The position numbers and the translations under genes were made by a program. The notes below the pieces were generated by a model. That model was not told where the DNA came from. It saw only the letters and a program-made list of their open reading frames with translations, and searched no databases. Shown in pieces: positions 1-5,121 of a stretch of DNA of 5,595 nt (position 1 is its first letter; the number at the start of each line of letters is the position of its first letter). This DNA comes from JANNOG01 sp050329835 (GTDB lineage Bacteria > Actinomycetota > Actinomycetes > Actinomycetales > JBBAYJ01). Location: assembly GCA_050329835.1 (NCBI GenBank), contig JBHJOJ010000282.1, positions 1 to 5,595 on the forward strand, in the 5' to 3' direction.

Positions 1-240
1 AGGGCGGGCACCGGTCGGGCGGGCGCTGGTCGGCCGCGGCGCGCGGGCTCCCGGAACCGCGGCCACGGCGTCCGCGGGGGAGGGCATGGCCGGTGGCGCG
101 GGCGGAGACGGCGCGGTGCGCGGCACGGAGGTCACGGTGGGCCGGGACGGCTGGTGTTCGCGCACCGGTTCGGGTGACTGGCCGTCGACGGCCTCACCGT
201 GGTCCGCGTACGTCTGAACGGTCGGGTCGCTCGTGCTCAC
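1..240 (-). CDS. N-terminal part of a proline-rich protein, probable DUF3566 membrane protein (3' end outside window)
   Basis: An open frame starts with GTG at 240-238 and runs 80 codons to the window edge without a stop. Its start overlaps the gyrA stop in a GTGA arrangement, and a perfect GGAGGT Shine-Dalgarno (251-246) lies 5 nt upstream inside the gyrA tail, so translational coupling to gyrA is likely. The visible protein begins MSTSDPTVQTYADHGEAV and then becomes disordered, with 18 prolines in 80 residues, mainly Pro, Ala, Ser, Thr and Arg. No transmembrane segment is reached. In actinobacteria the gene directly after gyrA commonly encodes a DUF3566 protein: a long disordered Pro/Ala-rich N-terminus followed by a membrane domain of unknown function (Rv0007 in M. 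tuberculosis). The family call is therefore inferred from position and N-terminal composition only. The diagnostic membrane domain would lie beyond base 1. That a gene starts here is fairly secure; its identity is moderately so. Confidence 0.68.
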   Translation of the reverse strand, partial: MSTSDPTVQTYADHGEAVDGQSPEPVREHQPSRPTVTSVPRTAPSPPAPPAMPSPADAVAAVPGARAPRPTSARPTGARP

Positions 241-2861
241 CCGTCACCTCCCTCACCGGGGTCGTCGACCGGTCCCGGTCCCCCGCTGCCGTCCGGGTCG
301 GCCGGGGCCCACCCGGCGCCCATCCCGTCAGACGGTACCGGACCGTCCTCGGATCCGACCCCCGCGGCGGCGGCCTCGCGGTTGAGCGCGGCCGCGATGA
401 CCGAGTCGTCCCCACCGGTCCGGGTGAGGATGACCCCCATCGTGTCGCGCCCGCTCACCCGGATGTCCGCCACCCGGGACCGCATGACCCGCCCCGACGC
501 CATGATCACGAGGATCTCGTCGCCCTCGGTCGTGACGATCGCCGACACCAGGTCGCCGCGGCCGTTGCCGGTCCGGGCCACCTTGATGCCGGTCCCCCCG
601 CGACCCTGGAGGCGGTACTCCGCCACCGGCGTCCGCTTGGCGTACCCCCCCTCGGTGACGACGACGACGTCCAGGCCGGACGCCCCCTCGACGCCCTCCC
701 GCGACGACGCCGGCACCACGTCCGCGGCCAGCAGCACGTCATCGCTGCGGAACCGCATGCCGGTGACCCCGCTGGTGTCGCGGCCCATCGGCCGCAGCGT
801 CGAGTCGTCGGCCGGGAACCGGATCGACTGACCGTGCCGCGACACCAGCAGCAGGTCGTCGTCGTCCGACACCAGCCGCGCGGCCACCAGCTCGTCGCCG
901 TCGCGCAGCTTCACCGCGATCAGCCCCCCCTGGCGGGGCGAGTCGTAGTCGCCGAGGCGCGACTTCTTCACCAGACCGGTTCGCGTCGCCAGCACGAGGT
1001 AGGGCGCCTCGGCGTAGTCGGCGATGTCGAGGACCGCGGCGATCCGCTCGTCGGGGCGGAACGCCAGCAGGTTCGCCACGTGCTGCCCGCGGGCGTCGCG
1101 CGCCCCCTCCGGGATCTCGTAGGCCTTGGCCCGGTACACCCTCCCCTCGTTGGTGAAGAACAGCAGCCAGTGGTGGGTCGACGTGACGAAGAAGTGCTCG
1201 ACGACGTCGTCGCTGCGCAGCGCGGCCCCGCGGATGCCCTTCCCGCCGCGGCGCTGGGCCCGGTAGCTGTCGGCCCGGGTCCGCTTGGCGTAGCCGCCGC
1301 GGGTGATGGTGACGACGACCTCCTCGTCGGCGATGAGGTCCGCCATGTTGACCTCACCGTCGGAGGGCACCAGCCGGGTCCGGCGCTCGTCTCCGAACCG
1401 CTCGACGATCTCGGCCAGCTCCGTCGACACGATGTCCCGCTGCCGCACCGGGTCGGCGAGGATCGCCTCGTACCCGGCGATCAGCGCCGTCAGCTCGTCG
1501 TACTCGTCCCGGATCCGCTGCCGCTCCAGGGCCGCCAGCTGGCGCAGCTGCATGGTGAGGATGGCCCGGGCCTGCACCTCGTCGATGTCGAGCAGGGTGA
1601 TGAGCCCGTCGCGGGCCTCGTCGGCGTTCGCCGACGCCCTGATCAGGGCGATGACCTCGTCGAGGGCGTCCAGTGCCTTGAGGTAGCCGATGAGGATGTG
1701 CTGGCGTTCCTGCGCCTGGCGCAGCCGGTACCGGGTCCGCCGGACGACGACCTCGAGCTGGTGGTCCACCCAGGCGCGCACGAACCCGTCGAGCCCCAGC
1801 GTCCGTGGCACCCCGTCGACCAGGGCGATCATGTTGGCGCCGAAGGTGTCCTGCAGCTGGGTGTGCTTGTACAGCTGGTTGAGGACGACCTTGGCCACGG
1901 CGTCCCGCTTGAGGACGATGACGAGGCGCTGGCCGGTCCGCCCGGACGTCTCGTCGCGGATGTCGGCGATCCCCGAGAGCCGCCCCTCCTTCACCAGTTC
2001 CGCGATCTTCAGCGAGACGTTGTCGGGGTTGACCTGGTACGGCAGCTCCGTGACGACGAGGCAGGTCCGGTTCTGGATCTCCTCGACCTCGACGACGGCC
2101 CGCATGACGATCGACCCGCGTCCGGTCCGGTAGGCCTCCTCGATCCCGCGCCGGCCCATGACCAGGCCGTGGGTCGGGAAGTCCGGGCCCGGGATCCGCT
2201 CCATGAGGGCGTCGAGCAGCTCGGCGTCGGAGGCGTCCGGGTGGTCCAGCGCCCACTGGACCCCGGCCGCGACCTCGCGCAGGTTGTGCGGCGGGATGTT
2301 CGTCGCCATCCCGACCGCGATCCCGGCCGAGCCGTTGACCAGAAGGTTCGGGAACCGGGACGGCAGCACCGAGGGTTCCAGGGTGCGGCCGTCGTAGTTC
2401 GGGGCGAAGTCGACGGTGTCCTCGCCGATGTCCCGCACCAGCTCCATGGCGAGCGGAGCCATCCGGCACTCGGTGTAGCGCGGCGCCGCCGCGCCCTCGT
2501 TTCCCGGCGAGCCGAAGTTCCCCTGCCCGTCGACCAGCGGATAGCGCATCGCCCAGTCCTGGACCAGGCGGACGAGGGTGTCGTAGATGGCGGAGTCACC
2601 GTGCGGGTGGTACTGGCCCATGACGTCGCCGATGACCCGGGTGCACTTCGAGTACGCCCGGTCCGGGCGGTACCCGCCGTCGTACATCGCATACAGCACG
2701 CGCCGGTGCACGGGCTTGAGGCCGTCCCGGACGTCGGGCAGCGCCCGCGACACGATGACGCTCATCGCGTAGTCGAGGTACGAGCGCTGCATCTCCGTCT
2801 GGAGGTCGACGGGCTCGATGCGGGACACGGGCAGGCCCGCGTCGGTCGGAGTGTCGGTCAC
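237..2861 (-). CDS. gyrA: DNA gyrase subunit A, complete (874 aa)
   Basis: This is the DNA-cleaving and wrapping subunit of the A2B2 type II topoisomerase that negatively supercoils DNA in the cytoplasm. The start is GTG at 2861-2859, with GAAGGA 7 nt upstream. The breakage-reunion domain covers about residues 10-500: the quinolone-determining region reads HGDSAIYD (87-94) with Ser90 and Asp94, the catalytic pair is Arg128-Tyr129 in APRYTECRM, and the intercalating isoleucine is Ile181 in GSAGIAVG. The C-terminal beta-pinwheel (about 510-828) shows six blade repeats, the canonical GyrA box QRRGGKG (536-542) and a second box-like QGRGGTG (752-758). The GyrA box and the gyrB neighbour favour GyrA over ParC. 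The tail (833-874) is Gly/Asp/Pro-rich with nine acidic and no Lys or Arg residues. Residues 717-730 look like a short insertion in the fifth blade. The gene contains no TTA, CTA or TCA codon. It lies 58 bp after gyrB and overlaps the next gene by 4 bp, suggesting cotranscription. Confidence 0.99.
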   Translation of the reverse strand: MTDTPTDAGLPVSRIEPVDLQTEMQRSYLDYAMSVIVSRALPDVRDGLKPVHRRVLYAMYDGGYRPDRAYSKCTRVIGDVMGQYHPHGDSAIYDTLVRLVQDWAMRYPLVDGQGNFGSPGNEGAAAPRYTECRMAPLAMELVRDIGEDTVDFAPNYDGRTLEPSVLPSRFPNLLVNGSAGIAVGMATNIPPHNLREVAAGVQWALDHPDASDAELLDALMERIPGPDFPTHGLVMGRRGIEEAYRTGRGSIVMRAVVEVEEIQNRTCLVVTELPYQVNPDNVSLKIAELVKEGRLSGIADIRDETSGRTGQRLVIVLKRDAVAKVVLNQLYKHTQLQDTFGANMIALVDGVPRTLGLDGFVRAWVDHQLEVVVRRTRYRLRQAQERQHILIGYLKALDALDEVIALIRASANADEARDGLITLLDIDEVQARAILTMQLRQLAALERQRIRDEYDELTALIAGYEAILADPVRQRDIVSTELAEIVERFGDERRTRLVPSDGEVNMADLIADEEVVVTITRGGYAKRTRADSYRAQRRGGKGIRGAALRSDDVVEHFFVTSTHHWLLFFTNEGRVYRAKAYEIPEGARDARGQHVANLLAFRPDERIAAVLDIADYAEAPYLVLATRTGLVKKSRLGDYDSPRQGGLIAVKLRDGDELVAARLVSDDDDLLLVSRHGQSIRFPADDSTLRPMGRDTSGVTGMRFRSDDVLLAADVVPASSREGVEGASGLDVVVVTEGGYAKRTPVAEYRLQGRGGTGIKVARTGNGRGDLVSAIVTTEGDEILVIMASGRVMRSRVADIRVSGRDTMGVILTRTGGDDSVIAAALNREAAAAGVGSEDGPVPSDGMGAGWAPADPDGSGGPGPVDDPGEGGDG
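246..251 (-). promoter_or_regulatory. Ribosome binding site for the gene after gyrA
   Basis: The minus strand reads GGAGGT followed by GACGG and then GTG, giving a consensus Shine-Dalgarno with 5-nt spacing. It sits in the codons for Gly871-Gly872 of GyrA. It decides the GTG start at 240 and makes the 4-bp overlap look functional rather than accidental. Confidence 0.7.
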
Positions 2862-2868
2862 GTGTCAG

Positions 2869-2874
2869 TCCTTC
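2869..2874 (-). promoter_or_regulatory. Ribosome binding site of gyrA
   Basis: The minus strand reads GAAGGA, then the 7-nt spacer CTGACAC, then the GTG start codon. It supports the GTG at 2861-2859 as the gyrA start. The protein from there begins MTDTPTDAGLPVSRIEPVDL, a normal N-terminus for this family, with the conserved LQTEMQRSYLDYAMSVIV helix beginning at residue 20. Confidence 0.75.
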
Positions 2875-2876
2875 GG

Positions 2877-2889
2877 GCCGCAGGGCGGC
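2877..2889 (-). other. Small GC hairpin immediately upstream of the gyrA ribosome binding site
   Basis: The minus-strand RNA reads GCCGC CCU GCGGC, a 5-bp stem with a 3-nt loop, ending 2 nt before the GAAGGA Shine-Dalgarno. It has no following U-tract, so it is not a standard terminator. It could keep the Shine-Dalgarno exposed or act as an RNA processing or stability element. GC-rich DNA makes such short stems by chance, so function is uncertain. Confidence 0.3.
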
Positions 2890-2904
2890 TGCTGGGATGC
2901 GACG

Positions 2905-2926
2905 GCTCAGATGAGGTGCTCAGATG
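2905..2926. repeat. Imperfect 13-bp-period direct repeat at the gyrB stop codon
   Basis: On the plus strand GCTCAGATG occurs at 2905-2913 and again at 2918-2926, separated by AGGT. On the minus strand this is CATCTGAGC twice with ACCT between. The upstream copy contains the last codons and TGA stop of gyrB (ATC TGA); the second lies in the gap. It resembles a small slippage duplication and has no evident function. Confidence 0.6.
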
Positions 2927-4965
2927 TCGAGGAAGCGGACGTCCTTGGCGTTGCGCTGGATGAAGCCACGGCGCGACTCGACGTCGTCGCCCATGAGCAC
3001 GCTGAACACCTGGTCGGCGGCCGCCGCGTCCTCCAGCGTCACCTGGAGCAGGGTCCGGGTGTCGGGGTTCATCGTGGTGTCCCACAGCTCGTCGTAGTTC
3101 ATCTCGCCGAGCCCCTTGTAGCGCTGGACGCCGTTCTCCTTGGGCAGGCGGCGACCGGCCTCGCGCCCGGCCGCGATGAGGGCGTCCCGCTCGCGGTCGC
3201 TGAACGCGTACTCGTGGGCGCCGGCGGTCCACTTGAGCCGGTACAGCGGCGGCTGGGCGAGGTAGACGTGGCCCTCGTCGACCAGCGTGCGCATGTACCG
3301 GAACAGCAGCGTGAGCAGCAGGGTCCGGATGTGCTGGCCGTCGACGTCGGCGTCCGCCATGAGGATGATCTTGTGATAGCGGAGCTTCGAGATGTCGAAG
3401 TCCTCACCGATCCCGGTGCCGAACGCGGTGATGAGGCTCTGGATCTCGGTGTTGCCGAGCGCCCGGTCGAGCCTGGCCTTCTCGACGTTGAGGATCTTCC
3501 CGCGGATGGGGAGGATCGCCTGGGTCTCCGGGTTGCGGCCCCGGATCGCGGACCCACCCGCCGAGTCGCCCTCGACGATGAAGACCTCCGAGCGCTCCGG
3601 GTCCGTGCTCTGGCAGTCCTTGAGCTTGCCCGGCATGCCCATCGACTCCAGCGGGCCCTTGCGGCGGGTGGCGTCGCGGGCGCGGCGGGCGGCGATCCGG
3701 GCCGCCGCCGCCTGCTGGATCTTGCGGACGACGTCCCGGGCCTCGCGCGGGTGGCTGGCGAACCAGTCCCCGAGGGCCTCCCCGACGACGCGCTGGACGT
3801 ACGAGCGGACCTCGGTGTTGCCGAGCTTGGTCTTGGTCTGGCCCTCGAACTGGGGTTCGGCCAGCTTGACCGAGATCACCGCGGTCAGGCCCTCGCGGAC
3901 GTCCTCGCCGGTGAGCTGCTCGTCCTTCTTCAGCAGGTTGTTGTCGCGGGCGTAGCGGCCGACGAGGCCGGTGAGTGCGGCCCGGAACCCCTCCTCGTGG
4001 GTGCCGCCCTCGTGGGTGTTGATGGTGTTGGCGTAGGTGTGGACGCTCTCGGAGTACGACGACGTCCACTGCAGCGCGACCTCGATGCCGATCCTGCGCG
4101 CCGGGTCCTCGGACTCGAACGACACGATGTCGTCGTGGACCGGGTCCGCCTTCTTCGACCGGTTGAGGTGGGCGACGTAGTCGACCAGCCCGCCGTCGTA
4201 GCGGTAGGAGTCGACCCGCGGCGCGGGCGCGTCCAGGCGCGAGCGCTCCCCGTCCGCGCCGGTGACCTCGGCGGTCTCGGTGGTGTGCTCGGGGCGCAGG
4301 TCCGTGAGCGTGAGCCGCAGCCCCTTGGTGAGGAACGCCATCTGCTGGAAGCGGGTGCGCAGCGTCTCGGCGTCGAAGTCGAGGGTCTCGAAGACGTCGG
4401 GGTCCGGCCAGAACGTCACCGTGGTGCCGGTGTCCGGCGTCGGCTCCCCCTGCTGCAGGTCCGCGGTCGGGACCCCGCGGTCGTAGGCCTGCCGCCACAC
4501 GTGGCCCTGGCGCCGGACCTCGACCTCCAGCCGCCGGGACAGGGCGTTGACGACGCTGACGCCGACCCCGTGGAGACCGCCGGAGACGGAGTAGCCGCCA
4601 CCGCCGAACTTCCCGCCGGCGTGCAGCACGGTGAGCACGACCTCGACGGCGGGCCGCTGCTCGACGGGGTGCAGGTCGACGGGGATGCCGCGCCCGTCGT
4701 CCACCACCCGGACCCCGCCGTCCGGCAGCAGGGTGATGCCGATCTCCGTGCAGTAGCCGGCCAGTGCCTCGTCGACGGAGTTGTCGACCACCTCGTACAC
4801 GAGATGGTGCAGCCCGCGCGGGCCCGTGGAGCCGATGTACATGCCGGGCCGCTTGCGGACCGCCTCGAGCCCCTCGAGGACGGTGATGTTCCGCGCGTCG
4901 TACCCGCCGTCCGCCGGGACGTCGGGACGATCCGTGACGGACGGGGACAGGGTGGCGTCGGCCAA
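2920..4965 (-). CDS. gyrB: DNA gyrase subunit B, complete (681 aa)
   Basis: This is the ATPase and TOPRIM subunit of DNA gyrase; ATP binding and hydrolysis drive strand passage with GyrA. The start is TTG at 4965-4963, chosen because AAGGAG lies 7 nt upstream and an in-frame TGA at 4980-4978 rules out further extension. The GHKL ATPase domain contains Glu58 (catalytic base) and Asn62 in YEVVDNSVDEA, DDGRGIP (89-95) and GGLHGVGVSVVNALS from 129. The transducer domain includes QTKTK (376-380), whose Lys380 matches E. coli Lys337. The TOPRIM domain has EGDSAGGSA from Glu465 and the acidic cluster Asp538/Asp540/Asp542 in MADADVDGQHIRT. The C-terminal part has QRYKGLGEM (614-622) and ends RNAKDVRFLDI, as in other actinobacterial GyrB. 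The length is normal for the phylum and lacks the large insert of E. coli GyrB. Ile474 in GGSAIRGRNP replaces the lysine of E. coli and M. tuberculosis. No TTA, CTA or TCA codon occurs. ParE is the alternative but is less likely next to a gyrA with a GyrA box. Confidence 0.99.
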   Translation of the reverse strand: MADATLSPSVTDRPDVPADGGYDARNITVLEGLEAVRKRPGMYIGSTGPRGLHHLVYEVVDNSVDEALAGYCTEIGITLLPDGGVRVVDDGRGIPVDLHPVEQRPAVEVVLTVLHAGGKFGGGGYSVSGGLHGVGVSVVNALSRRLEVEVRRQGHVWRQAYDRGVPTADLQQGEPTPDTGTTVTFWPDPDVFETLDFDAETLRTRFQQMAFLTKGLRLTLTDLRPEHTTETAEVTGADGERSRLDAPAPRVDSYRYDGGLVDYVAHLNRSKKADPVHDDIVSFESEDPARRIGIEVALQWTSSYSESVHTYANTINTHEGGTHEEGFRAALTGLVGRYARDNNLLKKDEQLTGEDVREGLTAVISVKLAEPQFEGQTKTKLGNTEVRSYVQRVVGEALGDWFASHPREARDVVRKIQQAAAARIAARRARDATRRKGPLESMGMPGKLKDCQSTDPERSEVFIVEGDSAGGSAIRGRNPETQAILPIRGKILNVEKARLDRALGNTEIQSLITAFGTGIGEDFDISKLRYHKIILMADADVDGQHIRTLLLTLLFRYMRTLVDEGHVYLAQPPLYRLKWTAGAHEYAFSDRERDALIAAGREAGRRLPKENGVQRYKGLGEMNYDELWDTTMNPDTRTLLQVTLEDAAAADQVFSVLMGDDVESRRGFIQRNAKDVRFLDI

Positions 4966-4972
4966 GGAACGG

Positions 4973-4978
4973 CTCCTT
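4973..4978 (-). promoter_or_regulatory. Ribosome binding site deciding the TTG start of gyrB
   Basis: The minus strand reads AAGGAG, then CCGTTCC (7 nt), then TTG. The hexamer is a near-consensus Shine-Dalgarno at optimal spacing. It overlaps an in-frame TGA (4980-4978), so no longer gyrB product is possible. The nearest downstream ATG codon in frame is at residue 42, inside the conserved RKRPGMYIG motif, which would destroy the ATPase domain. Confidence 0.8.
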
Positions 4979-4995
4979 CAGTGGATTGACTCCTC

Positions 4996-5001
4996 ATTCT
5001 A
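4996..5001 (-). promoter_or_regulatory. Candidate -10 element of the gyrB promoter
   Basis: The minus strand has TAGAAT (TANNNT type) in a small AT-richer pocket of an otherwise GC-rich gap, 30 bp upstream of the gyrB TTG. A start site about 7 nt downstream would give a leader of roughly 24 nt containing the Shine-Dalgarno. No convincing TTGACA-like -35 lies at 17-18 bp spacing, which is common in actinobacterial promoters. The call rests on the hexamer, its position and the size of the gap. Supercoiling-sensitive control is typical of gyrase genes elsewhere but is not shown by this sequence. Confidence 0.42.
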
Positions 5002-5019
5002 CCGGGCGACTCGTGGGCT

Positions 5020-5037
5020 CACGTGCGCACCGACGCA
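5020..5037. repeat. Overlapping palindromes CACGTG and GTGCGCAC upstream of the putative gyrB promoter
   Basis: On the plus strand CACGTG (5020-5025) overlaps the perfect 8-bp palindrome GTGCGCAC (5023-5030), and GCAC repeats at 5034-5037. The block lies about 20-35 bp upstream of the TAGAAT hexamer, a plausible place for a dimeric regulator. No specific operator is recognised, and such palindromes are frequent in GC-rich DNA. Confidence 0.3.
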
Positions 5038-5077
5038 CCTGGAAGGCGCTCAGGAGGTCTGGGCACGGGCCCTCGTA

Positions 5078-5112
5078 CCCCCCCATGAGGGGAGGTCGGC
5101 GCCGGGGGCGCC
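5078..5112 (-). terminator. Two adjacent hairpins after dciA, possible U-tract-less terminator or attenuator
   Basis: Starting 9 nt after the dciA stop, the minus-strand RNA reads GGCGCC CCC GGCGCC (5112-5098), a 6-bp stem with a 3-nt loop. After 2 nt comes CCUCCCC UCAU GGGGGGG (5095-5078), a 7-bp stem with one G-U pair and a 4-nt loop. The G-U wobble works only in minus-strand RNA; the plus-strand RNA would have a C-A mismatch, which fits a role in leftward transcription. No U-run follows. Actinobacteria often have such hairpins after genes, and their terminating strength is debated. It may separate dciA transcripts from gyrB transcripts. A third, weaker stem (GGGC/GCCC) lies at 5061-5072. 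Confidence 0.4.
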
Positions 5113-5121
5113 ACGGACGCC

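Noticed and set aside
93..2963. Plus-strand open frame of 956 codons covering all of gyrA
   Set aside because: It is codon-aligned antisense to gyrA and open only because gyrA avoids TTA, CTA and TCA. The product is low-complexity Arg/Val/Asp/Pro-rich with no recognisable domain.
2818..4989. Plus-strand open frame of 723 codons covering all of gyrB
   Set aside because: This is the same antisense artefact of GC-rich codon use, aligned with gyrB codons; the translation is Asp/Val/Leu/Arg-rich and has no family motif.
4986..5020. Plus-strand TTGACT at 4986-4991 as a -35 of a divergent promoter
   Set aside because: No TANNNT-like hexamer lies at 16-19 bp spacing on the plus strand, and no plus-strand gene follows.
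5061..5072. GGGC-ACGG-GCCC stem as a separate terminator
   Set aside because: It has only four base pairs and no U-run; such stems are expected by chance in this composition.
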